Positions 34,335 through 46,924 of a stretch of DNA of 64,000 nucleotides are shown here, in pieces. This stretch comes from Heterobilharzia americana. Taxonomy: Eukaryota > Platyhelminthes > Trematoda > Strigeidida > Schistosomatidae. The position numbers and the translations under genes are program-made. Every line of letters starts with the position of its first letter. The stretch's first letter is position 1. The stretch spans positions 84,094,820 to 84,158,819 of the forward strand of contig OX104129.1 in assembly GCA_944470555.2 (NCBI GenBank), read 5' to 3'. The notes under the pieces are model-generated. The model did not search any database, was not told where the DNA came from, and saw nothing but the letters and a program-made list of their open reading frames with translations.

Positions 34335-35510
34335 AAGTCTTTCATATACAAGACAAAGATTTGAGAAAATGACTTTTTTGTTCGCCAAGAAGATGGTGAA
34401 CAATACAGAAAGTAAGCTTACGGTTAAAATGAGACCAGTTTCCCTATTTGTGTATGTGTGAGGGAGAGATGCATATGCTCATCCCATGTCATTGTCTGTA
34501 ACTCTTTTTGCTTGAAGTACTCCACTCAACTAATTCCTTTTGATAATCAAAAGTTTTACTAATATCACTATGTCTGTTTATAGAGGAGAATATGGATAAT
34601 TTATGAACACTATCCACCATACTGAAACCCTTCCAAACAAACATACACACATATATACAGACGTTTAAAGGATAATCAGCAGCAGGGTAATTGAATCAAA
34701 TTGTCTTATTATTGTTATTACTGATACATCTACTTGTTAGTTCTGTTTCTTTCCCTATCATCCTTGTTTACCTTCTATGAGAGATACATTTTTTCAATGG
34801 TTAGTTTAATCTCATGGGTAATCAAAAGCTGCGATTTTTCTAAATAATTTCGAACTGTTTTCATTTGTGCTCTCTACCTTTCTATCTGTGATATTACTCT
34901 TACTCTCTACGACTTTAAAAAAACTTCCGTCTTGTAGTAGTGAATAATAATAATAATAATAATGGTGATGATACTAATAACAATGGTTATCAGCAGCCGA
35001 AAAGGAGCGCAGTTGACTTGAAAACATAAAGCTAACTGAAACTAATTCATCCAGATTATGATTATGATTACTCAATTGTAAATGAAAGAAAGCAAAGGCA
35101 TGCTACAAATTGATATCACTGAACTTCTGTGTTATATTCTAGATTGATTCTTCTCTTATCAGTCAAATGTTTAACAGGATGACAACAGAAAACATGTGAT
35201 AGTTCTGAAGAAACAACAGAATGGTTTAGTAAATTATGTAATGAGTGATCTAGCTCTATGAAGACTAAACTATAGAATATCTTCATCTAGAAACATTTAC
35301 CAATAAATATTCATGAATTCGAGACAAAGAAGGAGTGAATGGAACTGCTTCTGTAGACGTAAAGGTGACAGTCTTTTGTAGTCTACCACTTACAAGTTAT
35401 AATATAGTCAAATCAGTTGTTGCCAGACCTTCGAAAGGAGCTGTTATGCTGTTGCTATATCTTTGTTTCGGTAACCATGGAAATACATATCTTCAAGCTT
35501 AGACACTTTA
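34335..35510. other. spacer with simple repeats
   Basis: AT-rich; an AATAATAATAATAATAATGG run at about 34945-34966. No gene supported. Confidence 0.5.
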
Positions 35511-35514
35511 GATG

Positions 35515-37170
35515 AGATGTATCGATTTCAATGTTATCATACTATCCCCTCCGACTGGTCTAAGTCACTCATCATCCCAGTCTTCAAGAAAGGCGAGAAG
35601 TCCTCTTGTGATAACCATGGAGGAATCAGCCTGACGAACATAGTGTCTAAGATCCTAGGTTCTATAATTCTCCGACGCCTGAGTGGAGCTCGGGAACAGC
35701 AAGCCTGGGAAAACCAGGCAGGCTTTAGACCTGGCCGTGGATGTATCGACCAAATATTCACACTGCGCCAGGTCCTGGAACATAGGCATGCTTACAGACG
35801 CCCTACACTGGCTGTATTTCTCGACGTGAAGGCGGCATTTGACTCCGTTGATCGAGAAGTCTTGTGGCAATGTCTGTCACTGGAAGGCGTGCCTAGTAAG
35901 TACATCATCTTATTGAAAGCTATCTACTCCAATACTTGTGGGCATGTTAGAGCCTATGGCGAGTTGTCCAGGGAGCTATATTCATCAAGTGGTGGCCGTC
36001 AAGGATGCCCACTATCCCCATTCTTATTTAATTTTATCATAGATATTCTTATGGAGGTTTCCCTCTCGTCACCTAATTACACATACGTTGGCCTAATCAC
36101 AGGTGAATTTTCGTTAGACCTAGAATATGCAGATGACATAGTCCAGTTAAGTGAAGACGCTGACAAGATGCAGCGTCTTCTGAACACTTTGAGTGGGCAT
36201 TTGAGAATGATTGGGATGCAATTTTCACCACCCAAATGCAAATATTTTCTCCAGGATTGGTCTTCAGCGGTACCGCAGCTAACAATAGAGAGTGAAGTGG
36301 TTGAGTGTGTTGACCACTTCACTTACCTGGGAAGTAGGACCAGCCTTGGTGGGTTAGTTGCCCATGAAATCTCTGCACGGATACAAAAGGCTCGATTGGC
36401 TTTTGCCAATTTACGCCACCTATCGCGCCGCCGTGATATTCGTTTGTCTATTAAGGGTCGCGTGTACCGCATAGCAGTCCGCTCTATTCTACTGTACAGC
36501 TGTGAAAGATGACCATTCAAAGTGGAAGATATAAGAAGGCTTCAAGTATTTGACCACCGTTGCCTTCGTAGTATAGGCCATATTCCGTGGTGTCACCATG
36601 TGAGTAATACAGAAGTCAGGTGTAGAGTTTTGGGGAGAAGAGGTAAGTCAGTCGACGAGGTTGTGAACCTTCATAGACTGAGATGGTTGTCTCTGACACG
36701 TACTACATATGCCTAGTCACCGATTGCCTCGTCACACAATGTTGGCTGTGGTGGGTCCAGGCTGGGAAAAGGCCCGAGGTGGCCAGACTAAAACACGGCA
36801 CCAATGTATGAAGTCTCTGACTGTTGGTTTAAGCCATGTAGAGCGATGCAGACTAGGTGGTTGGGGTCCACGGGACAAGAGGAACCAGTGGTTGGAGACC
36901 CTAGGTGATCACATGGCTGAGAACCGATGTCAGTGGCGCAGATGTATGCCCACACACATTATCCTCATCTTAACAACACTATACCGAATCTCACCATTTT
37001 GTCACTCCTGTTTCCTTTCTTCTCGTACTTTATATTTCTTTTGACTGCATTCACTTATCTTCATCCTTCGCCTCACTACCTTTCTACTTGATGTGGTGAT
37101 ATGAGGTGTGGCAACTGGGACCGTTACGCAGTAATGCCTGGTCCTATGTTGATAATGATGATGATGATAT
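35515..37170 (+). mobile_element. RTE-2 non-LTR element, 5'-truncated
   Basis: A second RTE-like family, distinct from RTE-1 in sequence and tail. It begins in the RT at IPSDWSKSLIIPVFKKG, runs through the C-terminal region (EDIRRLQVFDHRCLRSIG, RGKSVDEVVNLHRLRWL, HQCMKSLTVGLSHVERCR) and ends in a GATAATGATGATGATGATA tail (about 37150-37168). Resembles schistosome SR2/RTE-type elements. A relic of the same 3' end lies at 60165-60785. Confidence 0.8.
35517..36512 (+). pseudogene. RTE-2 reverse transcriptase, 331-codon open frame
   Basis: The longest open frame in the window. RT motifs in order: SLIIPVFKKG, GISLTNIVSKILGSIILRRL, QAGFRPGRGCIDQIFTLRQV, VFLDVKAAFDSVDREVLW (catalytic Asp), GGRQGCPLSPFLFNFIIDI, LEYADD (36126-36137, catalytic Asp pair), GMQFSPPKCKYF and FTYLGS. 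It ends with CER and a TGA at 36510-36512, where related elements continue with a tryptophan codon; homologous sequence then goes on in the same frame to about 36700. No endonuclease domain upstream, so it is a 5'-truncated dead copy despite intact RT motifs. Confidence 0.85.
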
Positions 37171-37479
37171 AATATGGAGGAAGGGGGACTTTTTGCGATC
37201 ACACTTGACCATTTACTGAAATGGTCCGAGTGAACAAAAGATATATTTCACAAAACTCTGGAATAAAGCATTTTATGAACCACTAGCAAAATATTCATAA
37301 CGTCATATCCTTACCAAAGATGCATAAAAGCTTATTGAATTCTGAGTTATTCAGATCCCTAAAAACCCAACTTCTGTATCCTGGAAGAAGTGACGGTTGT
37401 TGGCAATCCTTCGTAGTAGTATTTTCAGTCGTCTATGAACTTAGAATATTCTATATTGAAATGGTGGAGAATGTTTGTA

Positions 37480-38530
37480 GCTCACATGAATGATCTTGGT
37501 TGTGACATGTTCTCAGAGCTGGTTTGTTTAATTGTGGAGATTTCATTGTCTTGCCAGACTACATCATCACCACTAATTTCAGTATGAAGTGGACTGTCAA
37601 TATCTCTCCATAACTGATTCAGTACACAGCCATGACAAACTGGTTTGTGATCGGTTGTTCCTCTTGATTGTTGTGTCATTGACTGTATAGATTTTCCTCT
37701 TCCTTGTTCTTCTACTTGATCTCCATCATTTGTCACTTCTCTCAATGGTTGATAAGTTGGGTCTATGTATATACATCTGTTGATTGCTGACTGATTGACC
37801 TAAACTGAATCACAAGCTTCTAGGAATTCTCTGATATTCTTTGTGTTTCCTCTCTCCGTCCAACATTTCTACACGGTCAAAATTCAATTCATGTCCATAA
37901 TTATCCACGTGCATTGAGCGATGAGTAATGAAATATCATGTGTGACAATTAATCGTCAATTGGTGTTCATGTAAATGATGAAGGTGAAGACGGTGACCAT
38001 TCTGTCAAATCTAATCTTGCCTACAGTTATTGCAATTGAGTTTGTAAATGATATTCTGTCTGTCTTCTTTGGTTGTGGCATCCTCTGCTCTGGATAATAC
38101 TGTTCGCAGGGGATTTGTTGGTTTATGAGCCACTATTATTCCAAGTGGTTTCAGTAATCTGTGGCATACTCTTTGTGTATGGTAGGACGATGCATTTGTT
38201 CATTTCTGTCGATGACTTTGTAGTTGATGTTGTACGGCATCTTCTGATAAAGTTTCGTGGGTAGCCATTCTCCTTTAGGATGGACATCAAGTAATTTTCT
38301 TCATTTCCTCGTGAAGTTTTGCTGCAGTGTGTTCTCGCTCTTTTGAATACAGTCCGCACACGACTGATCTTGTGCTTTGTTGAATTGTTGCTACCGTAGT
38401 TGAGGATTTGACCAGTCAGTGTGTGTTGGCTTCCTGTGCACTTGGGTTTTCAGCTTTCCAGCATTTGTCCTACTCACTAAAACATTCACGAATGATAGTT
38501 GAAGTCAACCAGGCTAGTAGAATCTGGGGA
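37480..38530 (-). mobile_element. PLE-D fragment (copy 1)
   Basis: Minus-strand Penelope-like 3' half. Readable pieces: VHRKPTHTD (about 38425-38450), VRTVFKRARTHC and ILKENGYPRNFI (38265-38360), then NIIYK..CNNC (38030-38060), HLHEHQLTIN and YGHELNFDRVEML (37870-37905), and INRCIYIDPTYQPLRE (37740-37795). The YK..CNNC and HEHQL patterns match GIY-YIG endonuclease domains of the type seen in PLEs. The 87-codon tail (37482-37745) is hydrophilic. Frames shift several times. Confidence 0.65.
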
Positions 38531-38559
38531 TCAAACTGAGTCTAGACTGATAAACCCTA

Positions 38560-38870
38560 ATGAGGTGAGTAACCCAGAGGGGAATTCAGTCACACCTACG
38601 CATTCAATAGCACATAGCCATAGAATAGAGTAGGACAGGGAAACAGTCGTGAATACTTATGTAGTTAAGAGGAGACAGAAGTTGACTGAAAAATCCATTT
38701 TTATCGATTCAGTGCCTAGCATGTCATAAAGGAAGGATTTAACACTGATTCCAGATTTATTGAAACCTGTAATACTAATAAAATTGAAGCTTAGGAAAAA
38801 TAGTAAAAGTATAAGAAACTAGAGTGGTAAGTTTTGTCTCTACCTGGTAAATTATACTGCTACACTGTAT
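38560..38870. other. spacer, nothing recognised
   Basis: No supported feature. Confidence 0.4.
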
Positions 38871-38886
38871 GCTTTTGTAGAAAATA

Positions 38887-38995
38887 ATAACGGGTGACGG
38901 ATAATCACAGTTCGATTCCCTACAGGGAGCCTGAGAAATAGCCAACGCATGTAAAGACGAACAAGGAGAACAAGTAATTAGACTATTATAGGCAC
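38887..38995 (+). pseudogene. 18S rRNA fragment, degenerate
   Basis: ACGGGTGACGGATAATCA, GTTCGATTCC, then AGGGAGCCTGAGAAA followed by worn sequence (GCCAACGCATGTAAAG, ACAAGTAATTAGAC) matches, in order, a well-known conserved stretch of eukaryotic 18S rRNA (helix 11-12 region). About 60 bp match closely, then identity falls off. No other rRNA sequence is nearby, so it is a dispersed fragment, not an rRNA gene. Confidence 0.6.
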
Positions 38996-39204
38996 GAAGA
39001 TGGAATGAACTAACCATCAGGATTATTGCAAATGGAAGACATTGTTTCACATGAGTACGGGACACCTGAAATCGTCAGGTATCATTGTCAACACGTTAAC
39101 ATTCAACCACTAAGTGAAAATCCTACCTCTGTCAATGTGACATTTGGCGCAACCATCACTTAGTGCCAAACGTGACTATTTTCTCTCAATTTCAACTCTG
39201 CTGG

Positions 39205-39300
39205 ATATGACTTGTCATCAGAAATTTCGGGAAATTGCATCTTCAAGCCATTTACTCGCTAATGAGCATTAGACAGTAATTCATTTTCTAGGTGTATCGC
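39205..39300 (+). repeat. dispersed repeat Y, copy 1
   Basis: About 90 bp align in order with 52447-52535 (TTCATC blocks, then GACAGTAATTCA against CAACAGTAATTCA). Family not recognised. Confidence 0.35.
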
Positions 39301-39344
39301 GGTTTATTTATTCTAAGGGCTGGTATCAATGAGAGATTACTGAA

Positions 39345-39420
39345 AAACTGCAAGCACTGACCTTTTGTTTTGTCCTAGCAAGGGACTCCTCAGCAGTACA
39401 CACCACCGATATTTTAAGAG
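39345..39420 (-). repeat. SINE-HH2 fragment with damaged hammerhead (copy 3)
   Basis: Minus strand: GTACTG, CTGAGGA, a stem II GTCC/GGAC, then AAAA where GAAA is needed, and GGTCAGTGC. Order and spacing match the ribozyme at 11510-11573. The G-to-A change in the second core box should abolish cleavage. Confidence 0.45.
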
Positions 39421-39424
39421 AGCA

Positions 39425-40058
39425 AACAATGTCTTTAGTCATAATCCACACAAAGAAATCCACAAGGTTCAGGCAGTCATGTCAAGTTGTGGATATCATG
39501 GGGCTAAGTCAAGAAGGGACCTGGATGGACTTTACAGGAACAAACGTTTCAAGCCTTATAGTTTTTACAGCAAACACTTTGGCTGTCCAGAGAAGGTAAA
39601 AGAAGTACCTATATGACATTCAAGATGAAAGCTAATGTATTGTTGAGAACAAGACGCTGGTGTTGAATGAATGACGTATTCCAACTGGGCGTACGTAGAT
39701 GAAAAAAATGACTGCCTCAACATCTCCTTTATTCAACCATGTTAGTCAGTGTTCGATCGTACTCCTGAAACGACTCCGCCTATTACGTCCAATGTGACTT
39801 CTTATACAGAAGAATAGGGATTTTTGTCTTGAAAATGAATCTTTATTTGTCGTGTCCAACTGTGCTATGATTGTCTAGAAAATTACCAAGGTGGTTTGTA
39901 CGTATTGAATATTTTCAGTTCAACGCATTGCATCCTCCAGCTGCATGGATTTAAGATCAACAGATGTTGACAGTCTTTTGTATGTGTGTTCACATATGGA
40001 CATACACCAGATGAATACACCTGATTCAGTCAAAAACACTTCGTAGTTATCAATATTA
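39425..40058. other. spacer, nothing recognised
   Basis: An 83-codon frame (39365-39616) overlaps the SINE fragment and has no known motif. Nothing else supported. Confidence 0.4.
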
Positions 40059-40059
40059 T

Positions 40060-41430
40060 TATGATTGTCTATTGGATTTCTAGTAGAACATAGGGCCTCA
40101 GTACCACATCTCCAGTACATTCTGTTCTCTGCTATCTTTTGAAACCGGGCTCCACGACTGCCCACAAACTCTCTTTTCCTCCTCACACAATCTCCTCCAT
40201 GTCACCCTCAACTGGAACGCCCAACTAGTTGCTTCCCATTTGGGTTCCACTCGAGACCCTCACCTGGTGCCTGATATCTCCGAATGGTCTTCGCAATGCA
40301 TGCCCAATCCATCTCCCCTTCTTTCTGCACACTTGTTGAGTGATAAGTTATGGGTCAGTTCGTCATCATCTAGCTACAGTTCCTTGTTGTTTTTTCTTAT
40401 TATTCTGGCCATCTAAGCTTCGGTATCGAGCCAGCGAATGCAGTGGTTGATAAACGTCCTTAGTTTGTTGGGAATGCTCACCGTAACGCGCCAAGTCTCT
40501 CAACCATCACATGGAAGCACTGACTTGAATGAGGTTGGTGTTGAAAATCCAGATGTTGTTCACGCTTTACGCTGAGTGCTGTAGATATCCACACTGGTTT
40601 CAAATAAGCAAAAGCCTATCTAGCTTTTCCGATCCTGGCTTTGACGTCCTCGTATGTGCCGCTACCTGTAGTTGGAACGATGCTGTCTAGATAAGTGAAA
40701 GAGGCTACTTCCTTTAAGTTTCTCCCGCTAATGGTGATGGGAGCTTGTTGTTGGTGGTGGTGTTGGTTGGGTGACTTCATCATCTCCGTCTTCTCTACGT
40801 TCCCTTGAAGTCCCATCTCCGATGCCTGCCTCTTCTGTCAACTTGTTAGTTTTCACCTGTACGCCTCTGAGTTTGTGCAACAAGACGTTAGACACAAGTC
40901 ATAGTTCGCGAAATCCAAATCTTCTAGCATCTTTACGCCGGTCCAGCGTACACCCTCTTCTATCTCCTCACAGTTTGCTACATAATCCAGTCCACTATAA
41001 TCGGGAAGATGTTCAATGATAGTAGACAGCTTTGTCTTCACTTCAAAAGCATCACTGAGCTTCCCATTGTGAACTACTTCGCATGAGTAGGCTTCATATA
41101 GTTGTTGAATGAGGTTGATAAATGTTTGTGGTATTCCGTACTTTTGAAGCAGTTGCCAAATTACTTCTCTCTCGACGCTGTTGAAGGCCTTTTCAAGGTG
41201 GATGAAGTTGAGGTAGAGATGCAGTTGACTGCCGTTCTATACCTTGTTCTATGATGATGCGTAGCGTTGCAATTTGGTGCGCACATGAATTGTACTTACT
41301 GAATCCAACCAGGCTGTTCCGGTTGTAGTTTTGAATCCAGCGCATCGTTTAGTCTCTGCACGATGATACGGCTTAATATTTTGCTTAGGATGGACAGTGG
41401 TGGATCATGATTCCGTACCAGTTCTTTTGA
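40060..41430 (-). mobile_element. RTE-1 fragment (copy j)
   Basis: Minus-strand copy from the 3' terminus (complement of ATTTCTAGTAGAACATAGGG, 40077) through the whole C-terminal region and into the RT. The codons for EKAFDSVDRE (worn) lie at about 41165-41200, and the upstream limit near 41430 corresponds to the GITLLS region. One of the longer truncated copies. Confidence 0.8.
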
Positions 41431-41439
41431 AGGGGTTTG

Positions 41440-42190
41440 TGTTCACTGTTAGTTCTGTGTATATAAACTCATAATCTGTGCCTGTATTTTCATACTGTCA
41501 TGACTGAAGTAAGCATTCCTCATCCCAGTAGACGTCTCCTTACTTGCGTTAGCTAGCAGTGTTATCGAGTATCGTATTTCGTTTTACTCTGTATCCTGAC
41601 TCAACAGCTATACGCAAATCTCAACATTGGTCAAACATATCAAGAATTTTAACTAATCAGTAATCCATCAATCAGTCAGCCTTACAGTTTATCAGTCAAT
41701 CAATTCTGACCACTCCTACAATTTTTCTTGACTTCTGTCATCGAAGAAACTTACAAAGCGTAGAGAAAAGAGAAAGAACTACACTAAAGGTTTATGGAAC
41801 AAGATGACAAGAATAATTTCCCTGTCAAGAGATAAAACTATTATTTACCTTGCAAAAAATGGCGGAAACTTAAGGGTTCACGTTTAAACGCCCCCAAAAT
41901 ACTGACACTTTCTAATTGTTTCACTGTTTTTTTCAGATCATGTAGGACACTGGCATGTGTCTTTGTGTTTTTATGTATGCACGAATATATAGATGAGTAC
42001 ATGCATGTATTTGTGTGGATGTCCAGTTGAAAGAAGATAAGATTGTGGAAAAGCTTCTAACTAACTGCGTAAGCAAAGGAACAGAATATTAGTGAAAATA
42101 CTATTGAGCAATATGAGTAATTAGAAATCAGTCAGTTACCTCAGTGAGGTTCAAAAACCGCATTAGGTGAATTTCAATCTAGTATGACTA
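41440..42190. other. spacer between inverted RTE-1 copies
   Basis: No supported gene. It separates head-to-head copies j and k. Confidence 0.45.
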
Positions 42191-42194
42191 TTTC

Positions 42195-43062
42195 ATCTGG
42201 ACTGTGGAAAAGAACCTATAAGACTTGGATTTCGCCGATGACTTGTGCCTGATGTCACATAAACTTGAAGATCTGCAGGCAAAAACTAACAAGTTGATAG
42301 AAGAGACGGGACTTCAAGTAAATATAGAGAAGACAGAGGTAGAGATGATGAAGATACCGCACCACCACCATCAACAACAACAACAAACCCCAGTCACCAT
42401 CAATGGGAGAAACTTAAAGGAAGTAACCTCCTTCACCTATCTAGGAAGCACTGTTTCAACTACAGGCGGGACAGACGAGGATGTCAAAGTCAGTCAGGAT
42501 CGGAAAAGCAAGACAGGCGTTGATTAGCCTGATACCAGTGTGGAGATCTTCTGCACTCAGTATATGGAACAAGATCCGGATTTTCAACACCGACGTCAGT
42601 CAAGTCAGTGCTTCTGTATGGCTCAGAGACTTGGCGCGTCACGAAAGTCATTCCCAATAAACTACAGACATTCATCAACAACTGCTTACGCTGGCTCGCT
42701 ACTGAAGATCAGATTGCCAGAATAGTTAGAATAAGTAAGAAGGAGTTCTGGGAACGAACCAACCAAGAAGCTATTGCTCAACAAATATACATTGGAAGGA
42801 AGTGGAGATGGATTGGGCATGCACTGAGAAGGCCGACTGGTGACATAACGCGTCAGGCCAGGTACTCGAGTGGAATCCACATGGAAAGCGACGAGTTGGA
42901 CGTCCGTGGTGAGGGTGACATGGAGGAGGTCGTGAGAGGAGGAAATGAGAGGTTGTAGGCTGTCGTGGAACCAGGTTGAAAAGACTTCAGAGAACAGAGT
43001 GGAATGGAGACTTGCTACTGAAGCCCTATGTTCCACTAGGAACCCAAGGGACTAATAAAATA
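42195..43062 (+). mobile_element. RTE-1 fragment (copy k)
   Basis: Begins just upstream of FADD (TGGAAAAGAACCTATAAGAC) and runs to the 3' terminus and an A-rich tail with AAAT repeats. The piece 42225-42527 keeps DFADDLCLMSHKLEDLQAK and the HHHHQQQQQ run; 42608-42958 keeps GSETWRVTKVIPNKLQTF and WRWIGHALRRPTGDITRQ without the GCTGG insertion of copies d, e and f. Confidence 0.85.
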
Positions 43063-43069
43063 AATAAAT

Positions 43070-43588
43070 AAATGACTATTTCATTCAATTTCATGTTGAT
43101 TTTATTCACTCCTCCAAGAAAGATCCTTCACATGTCGTGAATACAAACAGTGGAGTTCAATTCTTGGAATGTTTTTAGCTGAAATAACTCGCTGAATGCT
43201 ATGATGATTACGACACACAGTGATATAGATTATAGTTTCTAAGGAAGTGTCAATTTAAAAAGTGCTGGGTTTGATTATTTGGATGGTTGAATCATGAAGA
43301 TTTCATTCTCTTTTGAGAGGATATCATGGAAACAAACTTCGAAAAAAAAGGACTATCAGATTCTGCTCACAAGTAGCTTACTAGCGTATACCCTATCACT
43401 AACACAACATTTTCATTATTCAAACAGTTAGAAGACTATAAAGACGTTAACGACCGAGAGTAATTCATGCATCACATGGTTTGAATCCTGACTAAATAAA
43501 CCATTAATACGCTTAGAGTGAACTAAGTATGTAATGAATCAGTAAGACACTATAAAAATGTTTTGGAAAATATTCCTGAAATCAATTC
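43070..43588. other. spacer, nothing recognised
   Basis: No supported feature. Confidence 0.45.
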
Positions 43589-43589
43589 C

Positions 43590-44345
43590 AGTTCTTGATA
43601 TCGTTGTGTTCTTTGAGTTCGGTGGCTCAATCCTGAAGCTTTCATTGTCATTCCAGACAACATCATCAGCATAAACTTCATAAAGAAGTGAGCGATAGGG
43701 TTCACTTTACAATTTATTTAATAGGTTGTCCTGATAGCCTTGTGTGTGATTGGTTTTTTCTGCCAAGGTCTTATCATTGTCTCCACCTTTATTTTGATTG
43801 GTTGTCCTGATGACACGAAATTTGACCTTGTTGTGGTTGTTTCTTATTGGTTGATAAATTTATTCAATGTCAATATGTTGGTTGATTGCTGACTGATCTG
43901 ATTTGAGCAATTTGCCAGTGTAATTTATGTCGACAATCGTCCGTATGTATTGATGTGGGCGAAGATATATCATGATGCTTTACTGGTGGCTGGTGTTTAT
44001 GTAGAAAGATACGAAGAGAGCGACCACTCTGTCTGATGTAATACTTTTCTCAGTTTCCTGAGTTAATTTTGTAGATAATGTCTGGTTTTTCTTTGTTTGC
44101 TATTGTATTGCTTGGTCAGCACAACAGAGAATGTAGGGATTTGGACGTGGGGTGGGAGTGGGATTGTGAGATACAGTGATTTCAAACGGCTTCAATAATC
44201 TACTTGTGATCTTAGAGACCTTCTTCATATGGAGTAGGAAAATCCGTTTGGTGGTTCTCAAGGTTGAATTATTGGTTCTCGATGAATTATGTTAACATGT
44301 TTTGACGAAGTTGCATGGATCACCGTCCTTTTGAAAACAGTCATA
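43590..44345 (-). mobile_element. PLE-D fragment (copy 2)
   Basis: Minus-strand relic with DIIYKINSGN, YYIRQSGRSLRIFLHKH and VKHHDIS (about 43960-44090), corresponding to the GIY-YIG region of PLE-D copy 1, and a 3' part with worn INLSTNKK (about 43855). Many stops. 3' part parallels 37500-37720. Confidence 0.6.
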
Positions 44346-44389
44346 AAATAGTATTCTTCTTTTTGCCACAACGTTCCTGTACTACAGTA

Positions 44390-45525
44390 GGTCTAAGTTC
44401 TTTTGAACAATATTTTTATACAACTGATGTCACTGTTGTAGTTGAGAATTTCATCCTTACCTACTTAGATCGATTCGTGGCTTTCTTGAATGTTCAATGG
44501 AAGGTATATCACTTCACAAACAATGACTTCGTAAAGATAAAACCCAGAAAAATAAATTTTCTTCTAATTTTATACTTTTTTCAAAGGATTAAGCTACTGT
44601 ATTTTTGATTCCACTTTGTTTAAATTCTCAAGTTGGTTAACAATTTACCTAGGACATTGAAAATTGAACAAGCATATGGTTTATTTAAACTATACAATAA
44701 ACAAAATGCAACAAGACATTATGATTGTCTTCTCCCACTTCAGATAAAGAAAATGGAAATTTGCAGTAATATTTTCTCTTCAGTAAACGACCACTTCTAA
44801 CTTTAAGATAAACTGAACTTAGTGCTAGTTGGTAAGTGAACCGAATAGTTTATGATGTTGGCACCCAGATGGAAAAGAATCGTTAAACCGATTCTTCGAA
44901 ACCAGAGAATACTTCTATTGATGCCTTCCATTTTACCTAGCAGTTTTTATTGTTATCCAAAATACTGCTATCTGATTGATATCTGTGAAAATGTCTTGCC
45001 TTCTAAACAAGGAGAAAGTGCAGTTCAGTGATTAGGTCACCTTATTCTGGCTTGAAAAGCTTACACATAGGTTTAAATAGTTTCTAACTAATCACCTCGT
45101 TTAATAGGAGTATATTTTACATGGTGTTTTATCTTCTTACACAGAGGTGGATACACTAAGTTGATTTATCAACATATTTCTCTTCAGTATTCCTTATCAA
45201 TTTTGTGTACATCTACGTTAAGTAAATGTCACAGGTTGGATTCGAAGAACTTGCAAACGCATTTACAAATAAGGAGACGCAATAGTTCTGTTCAACGAAC
45301 TAGATCTAATCTCTCATTGATGAACACTTCACCAAGAATAGTTGATAATTAGCTGATATGAATAATTTTTAGTTAGTAGTATTAGTTATATGAAGTTTCT
45401 AGCATTCTGTCTAACTATTCACTGTATTGCAGATAAGCAGTCGTTATCAGATTCAGCAATAATTCATGTAAACACACGTCAACATACATAAAGTCAAATG
45501 CAAATGGATTGTATGTAATAACTAT
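44390..45525. other. AT-rich spacer, nothing recognised
   Basis: The 97-codon frame at 44315-44608 and the 63-codon frame at 45161-45352 show no motif I know and are probably chance. Confidence 0.4.
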
Positions 45526-45527
45526 AC

Positions 45528-46262
45528 CCCCTCAGAAAAATACCCAACCAACAACAGCGTCAACAACAAGCACCATCAAGAGGAGAAACCTAAAGGAAGT
45601 AGTCTCACTTACCCATCTACCTAGACAGCATCGTTTCAACTACAGGCGGCTGCACAAATGATGATGTTGAAACCAGGATCGGAAAAGCTAAACAAGCATC
45701 CATTAACCTGAAGCCAGTGTGAAGATCTACAGCACTGCACTCAGCATAAAGCCTGAACAAGATCCGAATTTTCAACACCTATATCAAGTCAACGCTGCTA
45801 TATGGTTCAGAAACTTGGCGTGTCATGAAAAGCATTTCCAACAAACTACAGATATTCATCAACAACTGTCTACGATGGCTCGTTACTGATGCTTAGATGG
45901 CTAGAATAATCAGAATAAGCAACAAGGATCTCACAATAGCTGGCAACCAACCAATCACGAACCTATCATCCAATAAATATACAGAGGGGGAAAGTGGAGA
46001 TGGATTGGACATACATTGAGAATGCCGACTGGGGACATGACGAGCCAGGCAAAGTACTAGAGTGAAATCTAAAGGAGAAACGACAAGTTGGGCTTTCGAG
46101 GCAAGGGTAATATGGAGGAAATCATGTGAGGAAGAAATGAAATCTTATGAGCAGTTGTGGAGTGAGGTTCAAAAGACTTCAGAGTAAACAGTGCAATGCC
46201 GACGTAGTAATGAAGCCGTATGTTCCACTAGGAACCCAAAGGGAAAAAATAGTGATAATAAT
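45528..46262 (+). mobile_element. RTE-1 3' fragment (copy l)
   Basis: Plus-strand RTE-1 from the CAACAACAGCGTC run region to the 3' terminus (CCACTAGGAACCCAAAGGG) and a short tail. More diverged than d-f and k, with many small indels. An 11-C run follows at 46264-46274. Confidence 0.78.
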
Positions 46263-46608
46263 ACCCCCCCCCCCAGAATCAAGAGAGAGTCACTATCCAA
46301 AATTATGATTGATGGGCGTTGATTGAGATTTAGAGTACTGATGACCATCACTGCGTCAATATGCTCCGGTAGATTAACACGCATCTATTTTATTAGGCAA
46401 CACTTCAGACAAGCAGTTCAATGTGTTCAAAGGTAGAAAGTCACATTATTATTATTATTATCACTGTCATAGTTGTTTACCGATTCATTTCTTTTCCTCA
46501 ATAATGCATATTCACTCATGTTATGTAGGCTTATCATTACTTATAGATATGAAACAACAAATAATGTTAGTTTATTTTATCGTTAATAAGGGTCAATTCA
46601 TGACAAAA

Positions 46609-46890
46609 TCATATCACTCAACATATATGCAGAAGGAAATGGAGATGAATTGGGCATACACTGACAAGCCCGACTAAGGACATCACGCTTCAGGCCAGGC
46701 TGTAGAGTAGAACCCAGATGGGAAACGACGAGTTCGGCTTCCAAGGTGAGGATGACATGGTGGAGATCGTGCGAAGAAGAAATGAAAGCTTCTGGGCAGT
46801 GGTGGAGCTAGGTTGAAAAGATTTTAGAGAAGAGAGTGGAATGGAGATGTGCTACTGTAGCGGTATGTTCCATTAGGGACCCAATGGACA

Positions 46891-46921
<31 letters not shown>

Positions 46922-46923
46922 TA
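46609..46923 (+). mobile_element. RTE-1 3' fragment (copy m)
   Basis: Short plus-strand 3' end starting at the CACTCAACATATATGCAG position and ending in GGACCCAATGGACAAATAAT with a long (AAT)n tail (about 46889-46923). Confidence 0.8.
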
Positions 46924-46924
46924 A

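Noticed and set aside
39365..39616. 83-codon basic frame as a zinc-finger or histone-like gene
   Set aside because: No motif; it overlaps the SINE-HH2 fragment.
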